11,346 bases of DNA, from assembly GCA_021199695.1 (NCBI GenBank), contig JAJQHP010000019.1, forward strand, positions 1 through 11,346, written 5' to 3'. The notes under the pieces were generated by a model, which did no database searches, was not told where the DNA came from, and was given only the letters and a program-made list of their open reading frames with translations. Shown in pieces: positions 5,760 through 11,346 of this stretch. Each line of letters begins with the position of its first letter. The stretch's first letter is position 1. The position numbers and the translations under genes were made by a program. The stretch comes from Clostridiales bacterium (GTDB lineage Bacteria; Bacillota; Clostridia; Oscillospirales; Oscillospiraceae).

Positions 5760-7217
5760 ATGAAGATCACCAAACTCGCCGCCCTGCTGATGGCGCTCGC
5801 CATGCTGCTGAGCATCACTGCGTGCAGCTCCACCACCACCGAGGAAGAAACCGACTCAGACGAGACCTCCACCGCAGACACCACAGAAGCGGAGGAGACC
5901 GAGGACGCAGACGAGGAAGAGGCCGCCGAGGAAACCGCCGATACGGAGGAGACCGCCGGTGAGCTGACCCTCTCCGGCACCCAGAACGTCGTCATCGAGG
6001 GCTTTGACTGGGGCCCTGCAGTGACCAAGGTAGTTCTGTCCCTGGATCAGGCGGTGGACGCCGCCACCGTGGACGCATCTGCCTTTGCCGTCGTCGAGCA
6101 GAAGGAGAGCTTTAACTGGGCCGCTCTGTATGACGACACCCTGGACGCCACCGAGCACACCGTTGCCGAGGCGGAGCGCACCGTCACCGCCGCCTACACC
6201 TGCGACATGGACGGCAACCAAGTGGACGAAGCCTCCGCCTATATCGCCCTGGAGCTGTACTACAGCCCTGACGAAGGCTCCCCCTACTGCTATGACGTGT
6301 TCACCGGAATGAACACCGTTTGTGACCCCTATGAGCTGGCCATCTCCCTCACTGACAGCAGCACCCTGGCCGCCGAGGACGGGACCGCCGTTGCCGGGCT
6401 GGCTGTGGACGCCGCCATCGACCTGAGCGCCGCCTCCATGCCCCAGCTGGAGCAGGTGGACCTCACCGGCACCTTTACCGGCAGCGACGGCAAGACGCTG
6501 TGCTACGGCTCCTATGAGCCCGAGGACGACGGGGAGCTCCATCCCCTGGTGATCTGGCTTCACGGCGCAGGAGAGGGCGGCACCGACCCCTCCATCAACA
6601 ACCTGGGCAACAAGGTCACGGCCCTGTATGACGAGGCGTTCCAGAGCGCCATGGGCGGCGCCTATGTGCTGACGCCTCAGACTCCCACCTTCTGGCTTCA
6701 CGGCGCAGGAGAGGGCGGCACCGATTCCATTTACCTCGCCACCCTGATGGAGCTGATCGAGGACTATGTGGCAAACCATGAGGGGATCGACGCCAACCGC
6801 ATCTATGTGGGCGGCTGCTCCAACGGCGGCTACATGACCATGGATCTCATCCTGAACTATCCCGACTACTTCGCCGCGGCCTTCCCCATCTGCGAGGCTT
6901 ACCTGGATTCCGGCATCACCGATGAGCAGCTGGAGGGCATCAAGGACCTGCCCGTCTGGTTCGTCTATGCCGCCAACGACACAGCGGTGGACCCCACCCT
7001 ATACGAGATGCCCACCATTGAGCGGCTACAGGCCATCGGCGCAGACCTTCACACCTCTGTCTTTGACAGCGTGGTGGACACCACCGGCCTCTACACCACC
7101 GAGGACGGCTCCGCTTATGAGTACATGGGCCACTGGTCCTGGCTGTACTTCTTCAACGACCAGTGCGAGGAGGACGGAGTGAGCCTGTGGACCTGGCTGG
7201 CCGAGCAGAGCAAGTAA
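5760..7217 (+). CDS. Secreted lipoprotein with alpha/beta-hydrolase (esterase/peptidase-like) domain
   Basis: A 485-residue protein with signal peptide MKITKLAALLMALAMLLS and lipobox ITAC (lipidated C22). Residues 23-67 form an acidic Thr/Glu/Asp linker. Residues about 68-235 form a beta-rich domain I do not recognise. From about 236 an alpha/beta-hydrolase follows: PLVIWLHGAGEGG (oxyanion strand, 262-274), nucleophile S354 in GGCSNGGYM, likely acid D407 (or D411) in YAANDTAVDP, and likely H458 in YMGHWSW. This resembles COG4099-type predicted peptidases and esterases attached outside the membrane. The ATG at 5760 follows GGGGGAAAAAG and gives a proper signal peptide; the open frame back to 5559 crosses the repeats. 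A 34-bp stretch is duplicated in frame (W266-D276 and W312-D322). The substrate is unknown. Confidence 0.85.
   Translation: MKITKLAALLMALAMLLSITACSSTTTEEETDSDETSTADTTEAEETEDADEEEAAEETADTEETAGELTLSGTQNVVIEGFDWGPAVTKVVLSLDQAVDAATVDASAFAVVEQKESFNWAALYDDTLDATEHTVAEAERTVTAAYTCDMDGNQVDEASAYIALELYYSPDEGSPYCYDVFTGMNTVCDPYELAISLTDSSTLAAEDGTAVAGLAVDAAIDLSAASMPQLEQVDLTGTFTGSDGKTLCYGSYEPEDDGELHPLVIWLHGAGEGGTDPSINNLGNKVTALYDEAFQSAMGGAYVLTPQTPTFWLHGAGEGGTDSIYLATLMELIEDYVANHEGIDANRIYVGGCSNGGYMTMDLILNYPDYFAAAFPICEAYLDSGITDEQLEGIKDLPVWFVYAANDTAVDPTLYEMPTIERLQAIGADLHTSVFDSVVDTTGLYTTEDGSAYEYMGHWSWLYFFNDQCEEDGVSLWTWLAEQSK
6553..6724 (+). repeat. 34-bp exact in-frame direct repeat inside the hydrolase gene
   Basis: Bases 6553-6586 and 6691-6724 are identical, 138 bp (46 codons) apart, and encode WLHGAGEGGTD twice. 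The first copy is the canonical oxyanion strand of the hydrolase fold. The second lies where a different sequence would be expected, after YVLTPQTPTF. Confidence 0.9.
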
Positions 7218-7285
7218 TTCCATACCACCGCCGCCGCATCCCGGAATGTTCTGACCGGGACAGACGGCGAATGACCGATTGACAG

Positions 7286-7326
7286 ACAGAGCCGACCGGC
7301 GGGTCATCCCCGCCTGTCGGCTCTGT
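7286..7326 (+). terminator. Hairpin terminator after the lipoprotein gene
   Basis: An 18-bp stem (7286-7303 with 7309-7326, one mismatch) around a 5-nt loop lies about 70 nt past the stop. It is followed by GTTCCTTT, a poor U-tract, so termination is likely but not certain. A smaller inverted repeat, CCCGG/CCGGG, lies upstream near 7241-7260. Confidence 0.6.
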
Positions 7327-7331
7327 GTTCC

Positions 7332-7360
7332 TTTACAAAAGTATTTTTTTGTGCTATGCT
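7332..7360 (+). promoter_or_regulatory. Promoter of deoD
   Basis: -35 TTTACA (7332-7337) and -10 TATGCT (7355-7360) are 17 nt apart, placing the start of transcription about 25 nt before the deoD ATG. The 29-nt block matches the promoter at 5677-5705 at 24 positions. Confidence 0.7.
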
Positions 7361-7390
7361 GTTCCCAGAAAAATGGCAGGAGGAACCGTC

Positions 7391-8128
7391 ATGTCGAACT
7401 ATCCCACCCCTCATATCAACGCCCGTCCGGAGGATTTTGGGGAGACCGTCCTCATGCCCGGCGACCCGCTGCGCTCCCAATGGATCGCAGAGCAGTTTCT
7501 CCGGGACGCCGTCCTGGTCAACAATGTCCGGGGCGTGCAGGGCTATACCGGCTTCTATGGGAACGCCCGCGTCTCCGTCATGGCCTCCGGCATGGGGATG
7601 CCCTCCATGGGAATTTACTCCTATGAGCTGTTCCGCTTTTTCGGCGTGCGGAATATCATCCGCATCGGCTCGGCGGGGGCCATCCAGCCGGAGGTGCGGC
7701 TGAGGGACATCGTCATCGGTCAGGGGGCCTCCACCGACAGCAGCTGGGCGGAGCAATACCGTCTGCCCGGCAGCTTTGCGCCGCTCTGCTCTTTTTCTCT
7801 GCTGCAAACCTGCGTCGCCGCCGCAGAGGAGCGGGGCCTGCCCTTCCATGTGGGCAATCTCCTGTCCTCAGACCGGTTTTACGGGGACGACGAAGGACTG
7901 CCTCTGGCCCTCCAGACCAACGAGAGCTGGCGGAAGATGGGCGTGCTGGCAGTAGAGATGGAGAGCGCCGCCCTCTACATGAACGCCGCCCGCTGGGGCG
8001 GGAACGCTCTGGCGATCTGTACCGTATCCGATCACATCCTCCGGGGCGAGGCCCTCAGTCCTCAGGAGCGGCAGAGCGGCTTTGCCCGGATGGTAGAGCT
8101 GGCTCTGGAGACCGCCCGGCGGGCGTAG
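7391..8128 (+). CDS. deoD: Purine nucleoside phosphorylase, DeoD type
   Basis: This 245-residue cytosolic enzyme cleaves purine (deoxy)ribonucleosides with phosphate to free base and (deoxy)ribose 1-phosphate, in salvage. It follows the hexameric DeoD pattern: TPHINA (H8), VLMPGDPLR (phosphate-binding R28), NNVRGVQGYTGFYG, IIRIGSAGAI (R91, S94), AVEMESAALY (sugar-binding 187-196) and catalytic D214 in CTVSDH. The family is about 235 residues, so length is normal. The ATG at 7391 has AGGAGG 7 nt upstream; the frame opens further back but through the promoter. It has its own promoter and appears monocistronic. Its stop is one base from the stop of the convergent epimerase gene. Uridine phosphorylases are related, but the SDH motif and overall pattern favour DeoD. 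Confidence 0.93.
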   Translation: MSNYPTPHINARPEDFGETVLMPGDPLRSQWIAEQFLRDAVLVNNVRGVQGYTGFYGNARVSVMASGMGMPSMGIYSYELFRFFGVRNIIRIGSAGAIQPEVRLRDIVIGQGASTDSSWAEQYRLPGSFAPLCSFSLLQTCVAAAEERGLPFHVGNLLSSDRFYGDDEGLPLALQTNESWRKMGVLAVEMESAALYMNAARWGGNALAICTVSDHILRGEALSPQERQSGFARMVELALETARRA

Positions 8129-8129
8129 A

Positions 8130-8831
8130 CTATCCCTTCTTCTGCCCGTAATAGGCGTTGGGGCCGTGCTTGCGCAGGTAGTGCTTGTCCTGGATACGCT
8201 GGGGGGCCGGGTCGGCGTTGGGGGCCACCTGCCGGGTGAAGATGGCCATTTTCGCCACCTCCTCCAGCACGACGGCATGATACACCGCCTGGGCCGCGTC
8301 CTTGCCCCAGGTGAAGGGGCCGTGGCTGTGGCAGATGACGGCGGGGACGGCCGCCGGGTCGATGCCCCGGGCGTGGAACTCCTCCACGATGATCTTGCCG
8401 GTGTTGCGCTCATAGTCCTCGTCCAGCTCCTCCTGGGTCAGATGCCGGGCGCAGGGGATGGGGCCGTAGAAATAGTCCGCGTGGGTGGTGCCGTAGCAGG
8501 GGATGTCCTCCCCGGCCTGGGCCCAGCCCACAGCGTAGGGGCTGTGGGTGTGGACGATGCCGCCGATCTGGGGGAATGCGTTGTAGAGCACCAGATGGGT
8601 CCTGGTGTCCGAGGAGGGGTTCAGCTCCCCCTCCACCTGGTTGCCCTCCAGGTCCATGACCACCAGGTCCTCCGGCCGCAGCTCGTCATATTCTACCCCG
8701 GAGGGCTTGATGACAAACAGGCCTTTTTCCCGGTCGATGCCGCTGACATTGCCCCAGGTGTAGGTGACAAGGCCCCGGCGGGGCAGCTCCATATTCGCCT
8801 CGTATACCTTTTGTTTCAGTTCTTCCAGCAT
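8130..8831 (-). CDS. araD: L-ribulose-5-phosphate 4-epimerase (AraD/UlaF/SgbE family)
   Basis: This 233-residue class II aldolase-like epimerase should convert L-ribulose 5-phosphate to D-xylulose 5-phosphate in the cytosol. Zinc ligands are visible as H94 and H96 in IVHTHSPYAVGWAQAG and a histidine in ICHSHGPFTWG (H168 or H170). D119 in HADYFYGP and Y228 in NAYYGQ fit the E. coli AraD catalytic residues D120 and Y229. GNVSG and KPSGV near the N-terminus bind phosphate. Length matches the E. coli enzyme (231). The ATG at 8831 has GGAGG 8 nt upstream; the frame extends further but through the intergenic promoter. The paralogs AraD, UlaF and SgbE share this chemistry, and the divergent UlaC-like EIIA makes UlaF a fair alternative. 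No araA or araB is in the window. Confidence 0.92.
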   Translation of the reverse strand: MLEELKQKVYEANMELPRRGLVTYTWGNVSGIDREKGLFVIKPSGVEYDELRPEDLVVMDLEGNQVEGELNPSSDTRTHLVLYNAFPQIGGIVHTHSPYAVGWAQAGEDIPCYGTTHADYFYGPIPCARHLTQEELDEDYERNTGKIIVEEFHARGIDPAAVPAVICHSHGPFTWGKDAAQAVYHAVVLEEVAKMAIFTRQVAPNADPAPQRIQDKHYLRKHGPNAYYGQKKG

Positions 8832-8884
8832 AACAAAACCTCCGTTTTTGTCTCCCGACTTGAACCGGGGACGTCTCTTATTCC

Positions 8885-8912
8885 AGTATACCACCGATCC
8901 GAAGATTCGCAA
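8885..8912 (-). promoter_or_regulatory. Promoter of the epimerase gene
   Basis: On the minus strand, -35 TTGCGA (8907-8912) and -10 TATACT (8885-8890) are 16 nt apart, about 54 nt upstream of the start codon. The -10 is strong and the -35 moderate. No equally clear plus-strand promoter for the EIIA gene is seen in this 136-bp divergent region. Confidence 0.6.
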
Positions 8913-8967
8913 AGAGAAATTCCCCGGAAATGCCCGGACAGTCAGCGCCAAAAGGAGGGAGCGACCC

Positions 8968-9450
8968 ATGGCAGAGCTATTGCAACAGATCGCAGAGGGG
9001 GGCCTCTGCCGGTTTGCAGACAGCGTCCCCTCCTGGCAGGAGGCGGTCCGCTTGGGGGCGGAGCCTCTCATCGAGGGCGGATATGTGGACGCCGGTTACA
9101 GCGAGCAGATCATCGACTGCATCCGGCGGTACGGCCCCTATATGGTCTTTGACCACGGCGCAGCCATGCCCCACGCCCAGCAGGAGCCCTCCTGTGTCCG
9201 GAGGACGGGGGTCAGCTTTCTCCGGCTGAGGGAGGCGGTGGACTTTGGCCCAGGGGCGGACGGGACGCCCAAGACCGCCCGTCTGCTGTTCACGCTGGCC
9301 GCCCGGGACCCGGAAGAGCATCTGGACTGCATCCGGAGCCTGGCGTACATTTTTCTCAACGAGCCTCTGCTGGACGACCTCATGGCGGCGGACACCCCGG
9401 AGGATATTCTGGCGGCGGCGGAGCGACACCCCCTGGAGGGGGAGGATTGA
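8968..9450 (+). CDS. PTS sugar transporter subunit EIIA, ascorbate (UlaC)-like
   Basis: A 160-residue stand-alone EIIA of the mannitol/fructose/ascorbate type, which accepts phosphate from HPr and passes it to an EIIB. SWQEAVRLGAEPLI, YSEQIIDCIRRYGPYMV and AAMPHA line up with E. coli UlaC (WQEAVKIGVDLL, GPYFVIAPGLAMPHG), recalled from memory. H69 in MPHA is the expected phosphorylated histidine; H63 in FDHG is a second conserved-looking one. ATG 8968 follows AAAAGGAGGGA closely. The HPr-like gene begins 12 nt after the stop, so the two are almost surely one unit. No EIIB or EIIC is in the window, so it either serves a transporter elsewhere or has a regulatory role. Confidence 0.85.
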   Translation: MAELLQQIAEGGLCRFADSVPSWQEAVRLGAEPLIEGGYVDAGYSEQIIDCIRRYGPYMVFDHGAAMPHAQQEPSCVRRTGVSFLRLREAVDFGPGADGTPKTARLLFTLAARDPEEHLDCIRSLAYIFLNEPLLDDLMAADTPEDILAAAERHPLEGED

Positions 9451-9462
9451 AGGGGACCTTCT

Positions 9463-9723
9463 ATGGTGCAGTTTCATTTTACCGTGACCAGTGACCACAT
9501 ATTTCACGTCAAACCGGTCGGAGAACTTGCCGATTTGGCTAGGAGCTATGCTCCCTCCGTGATTACCGTCACCAGAGGAGGCGATACTGTGCGGGCCACC
9601 CAGCACCTGCGGCTGCTGTCACTGGCCATCAAACGGGGAGACGAGCTGACCGTGACGGTGGAGGGTGGAGACGAGGATGCGGCCGCCGCTGCCATAGAGC
9701 GGTTCCTCCGGGAGAAGCTGTAG
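9463..9723 (+). CDS. HPr family phosphocarrier-like protein, divergent
   Basis: An 86-residue protein of HPr size and pattern. HPr carries phosphate from enzyme I to EIIA proteins. The active-site histidine falls at H15 in DHIFHVKPV, as in normal HPr, but the usual arginine at 17 is lysine. Aligning TVRATQHLRLLSLAI with the Bacillus TVNLKSIMGVMSLGI puts glutamine (Q47) at the regulatory Ser46 site, so control by HPr kinase is probably lost. The C-terminal GDELTVTVEGGDEDAAAAAIERFL is typical of the fold. It lies 12 nt behind the EIIA gene, suggesting a dedicated partner. It is likely a second HPr (Crh-like or specialised) rather than the main cellular one. Confidence 0.8.
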   Translation: MVQFHFTVTSDHIFHVKPVGELADLARSYAPSVITVTRGGDTVRATQHLRLLSLAIKRGDELTVTVEGGDEDAAAAAIERFLREKL

Positions 9724-9984
9724 TTCCCCTTTCCCGCTCCGCCTGCATCACAGGCGTGATCTCGGCGGCATTTGAGTCAAAAGAAATCCCAGCGTGTCAA
9801 AAATCCTCTTTTGACACGCTGAGTACGATTTTTGAACTTTAAAAAGTTCTAAAAATCGTTTCTTATTGCACGCGAAGGGGGCTTTTTGCCCCCTCCTCCG
9901 CTCCCCCGCTGCTCTGTTGCGGAAGTCTTAGACGGTTTTTTGACAGTCTCAAAAGAAATCCTTCGGTGTTTTCTCAAAGACCGG
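9724..9984. other. Intergenic region between the HPr-like gene and the val T-box
   Basis: The stretch has no gene. It holds a small hairpin CGCCTG/CAGGCG (9740-9745 with 9751-9756), which lacks a U-tract, and then the second 159-bp element with its flanking direct repeats. Confidence 0.6.
9791..9949 (+). repeat. 159-bp MITE-like element, copy 2
   Basis: This is the second copy of the element at 5464-5622, in the same orientation and of identical length. Differences are confined to the loop region of the first hairpin, one base after it, and one base near the right end (TTAGAC against TTAAAC). A direct repeat, CAAAAGAAATCC plus one differing base, abuts both ends (9778-9790 and 9950-9962). 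That flank is unrelated to the flank of copy 1. The element lies after a gene end and just ahead of the val T-box promoter. Confidence 0.75.
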
Positions 9985-10013
9985 TTGACAAAAACAGCTA
10001 AAATGGTTATACT
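9985..10013 (+). promoter_or_regulatory. Promoter for the val T-box and valS
   Basis: -35 TTGACA (9985-9990) and -10 TATACT (10008-10013) are separated by exactly 17 nt. Transcription should start near 10020, at the beginning of the T-box leader. Confidence 0.88.
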
Positions 10014-10019
10014 AACCCC

Positions 10020-10266
10020 ATCTATCAACTGCTTTGATGGGGAGGAGTACGCGCTCCCGCCGGGCATAGAGAGGCGCCGTTTGGTGAAAGGCGCCGCCGG
10101 TAGCGTGCGGAAGGTCGCCCCGGAGCTGCGGCGCTGAATCGTGAACAGTAAGTGCCGCCGGTCCCCCGCCGTTACCGGGTCATGAGTGTGGCGCTTGCGC
10201 CAAATTCAGGTGGTACCACGGACAGACAATGTTCGCCCTGAGCCAGAGACGGCCCGGGGCTTTTTT
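10020..10266 (+). promoter_or_regulatory. T-box riboswitch, valine specifier (GUC)
   Basis: The T-box core AGGTGGTACCACGG is at 10208-10221. Stem I shows GGGGAGGAGTACGCG on the 5' side (from about 10039), AGAGAGGCGCCGTTTGGTGAAAG for the AG-bulge and distal loop, and GCGTGCGGAAG on the 3' side. Placing the codon one base after GAA, as in glyQS, gives GTC at 10114-10116, a valine codon that matches valS downstream. A perfect 6-bp stem TGGCGC/GCGCCA just before the core fits stem III. Uncharged tRNA-Val should promote read-through into valS. Confidence 0.92.
10235..10266 (+). terminator. T-box-controlled terminator upstream of valS
   Basis: GCCCTGAGCC (10235-10244) pairs with GGCCCGGGGC (10251-10260), with one wobble and one mismatch, and is followed by six T residues at 10261-10266. 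It lies directly after the T-box core. Confidence 0.82.
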
Positions 10267-10310
10267 GCTGCCCTGAGAGCCGATATGAGAAAACGGAGCG
10301 TGAAGAAAAG

Positions 10311-11346
10311 ATGACAAGAGAACTGCCGAAGGTGTATGAACCGCAGAAGGTGGAGTCCCGCATTTATCAGCAGTGGGAAGAGAGCGGCTGCTTCCGGGGC
10401 CACCGGGACCCGGACAAGAAGCCCTATACCATCGTCATGCCGCCTCCCAACGTGACCGGACAGCTCCACATGGGCCACGCCATGGACAACACGCTGCAGG
10501 ATATCCTCATCCGGTTCAAGCGGATGCAGGGATACGCCGCCCTGTGGGTGCCCGGCACGGACCACGCCTCCATCGCCACCGAGGCCAAGGTGGTGGAGGA
10601 CATGAAGAAGGACGGGCTGACCAAGGACGACCTGGGCCGGGAGAAGTTCCTGGAGCGGGCCTGGGCCTGGAAGAACAAGTACGGCGGACGCATCGTCAAG
10701 CAGCTGCGCACGCTCGGCTCCTCCTGCGACTGGGAGCGGGAGCGGTTCACCATGGACGAGGGCTGCTCCGACGCCGTGAAGGAGGTCTTTGTCCGGCTGT
10801 ATAACGAGGGCAAAATTTACCAGGGCAACCGGATGGTCAACTGGTGCCCCCGGTGCGACACCTCCATCTCCGACGCCGAGGTGGAGTATGAGGAGCAGGA
10901 CGGCCACTTCTGGCACCTGCTCTACCAGGTGAAGGAGACAGGGGAGTATCTGGAGCTGGCCACCACCCGGCCGGAGACCATGCTGGGCGACACCGCCGTG
11001 GCCATCAATGCCGACGACCCCCGGTACGTCCATCTCCACGGCTGCCACGCCATCCTGCCCCTGCTGAACAAGGAAATTCCCATCGTCTGCGACGAGCACG
11101 CAGACATGACCAAGGGCACCGGTGTGGTGAAGATCACCCCCGCCCACGACCCCAACGACTTCGAGGTGGGCAAGCGGCACAGCCTGCCCTTCGTCCGGGT
11201 GTTCACCTACGACGGACGGATGACCGGCCCGGAGGATGTGGCGGCGTATCATGCCCTCATCGCCTCCGGCCACGCCCCCGCCGACGAGCCGGAGGTGATC
11301 GACTGCGGCAAGTACGCCGGCATGACCACCGGTGAGGCCCGGAAGG
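10311..11346 (+). CDS. valS: Valyl-tRNA synthetase (N-terminal part; runs off the window)
   Basis: The frame is open from ATG 10311 to the window end, giving 345 residues of an enzyme normally near 880. ValS charges tRNA-Val in the cytosol and edits mischarged threonine. The class I signature is visible as [17 protein letters not shown], with HMGH at 53-56. [13 protein letters not shown] (79-91) is typical of the ValS catalytic core. [17 protein letters not shown] (177-193) leads into the CP1 editing domain, where [16 protein letters not shown] (218-233) and [19 protein letters not shown] (269-287) match the ValS editing pocket. GAAGAAAAG and GGAG lie just before the start. The val T-box upstream independently supports valine. 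The KMSKS motif and C-terminal domains lie beyond the window. Confidence 0.96.
   Translation, partial: MTRELPKVYEPQKVESRIYQQWEESGCFRGHRDPDKKPYTIVMPPPNVTGQLHMGHAMDNTLQDILIRFKRMQGYAALWVPGTDHASIATEAKVVEDMKKDGLTKDDLGREKFLERAWAWKNKYGGRIVKQLRTLGSSCDWERERFTMDEGCSDAVKEVFVRLYNEGKIYQGNRMVNWCPRCDTSISDAEVEYEEQDGHFWHLLYQVKETGEYLELATTRPETMLGDTAVAINADDPRYVHLHGCHAILPLLNKEIPIVCDEHADMTKGTGVVKITPAHDPNDFEVGKRHSLPFVRVFTYDGRMTGPEDVAAYHALIASGHAPADEPEVIDCGKYAGMTTGEARK

Noticed and set aside
8832..9071. N-terminal extension of the epimerase frame on the minus strand
   Set aside because: It crosses the divergent promoter region and overlaps the EIIA gene. The start at 8831 has GGAGG and gives the normal family length.
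8166..9152. 328-residue plus-strand open frame across the epimerase gene
   Set aside because: It is the antisense of the epimerase and then a wrong frame of the EIIA gene.
9886..10137. Small open frame beginning MPPPPLPRCSVAEVLDGF
   Set aside because: It resembles the upstream extension at 5559 only because both read the same DNA repeat. It then passes through the val promoter and T-box stem I.
10206..11273. 355-residue minus-strand open frame
   Set aside because: Antisense of valS and its T-box terminator; no recognisable domain.
1..11346. CRISPR array, tRNA or rRNA genes, integrase or transposase
   Set aside because: I looked for regularly spaced repeats, cloverleaf arms and DDE or tyrosine-recombinase motifs and saw none. 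The 159-bp element has only two copies 4.3 kb apart and encodes nothing.

Overview
The window reads as chromosomal DNA from a GC-rich member of the Clostridia (Bacillota), most like gut Oscillospiraceae such as Flavonifractor or Lawsonibacter relatives. The evidence is two T-box riboswitches, strong AGGAGG-type ribosome binding sites, lipoproteins with acidic linkers, GC-rich codon use against AT-rich promoters, and small palindromic repeats between genes. The phylum and class are well supported; the family is an inference from general resemblance.

Layout. 1-182 is the tail of an S1-domain RNA-binding protein of the YabR type. 183-697 has no gene; it holds a minus-strand terminator and a cluster of palindromes. 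698-2314 is a two-gene unit: an amidohydrolase of unknown substrate, then ribose-5-phosphate isomerase B (rpiB). 2360-5400 is a methionine-import operon, metN-metI-metQ, behind its own promoter and a T-box whose specifier codon reads AUG (Met). 5401-5676 is a repeat-rich spacer containing a 159-bp element flanked by duplicated hairpins. 5760-7217 encodes a secreted lipoprotein with an alpha/beta-hydrolase (esterase/peptidase-like) domain. 7391-8128 is purine nucleoside phosphorylase (deoD). It converges, with a 1-nt gap, on an L-ribulose-5-phosphate 4-epimerase (araD/ulaF type, minus strand, 8130-8831). Divergent from the epimerase are a UlaC-like PTS EIIA (8968-9450) and a small divergent HPr-like protein (9463-9723). 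The second copy of the 159-bp element follows (9791-9949), then a promoter, a T-box with a GUC (Val) specifier, and the start of valS, which runs off the window.

How the genes fit together. Two blocks sense tRNA charging: methionine import and valyl-tRNA synthetase are each controlled by a T-box matched to the right amino acid. A second theme is pentose phosphate chemistry: RpiB, DeoD and the 4-epimerase all make or use pentose phosphates. The epimerase beside a UlaC-like EIIA recalls the ascorbate (ula) pathway, although no EIIB or EIIC is present here.

No defence system, CRISPR array, phage region or biosynthetic cluster was seen. The most unusual items are the paired 159-bp MITE-like elements with abutting, copy-specific direct repeats; the HPr-like protein lacking the regulatory serine; and a 34-bp exact in-frame duplication inside the lipoprotein hydrolase gene.
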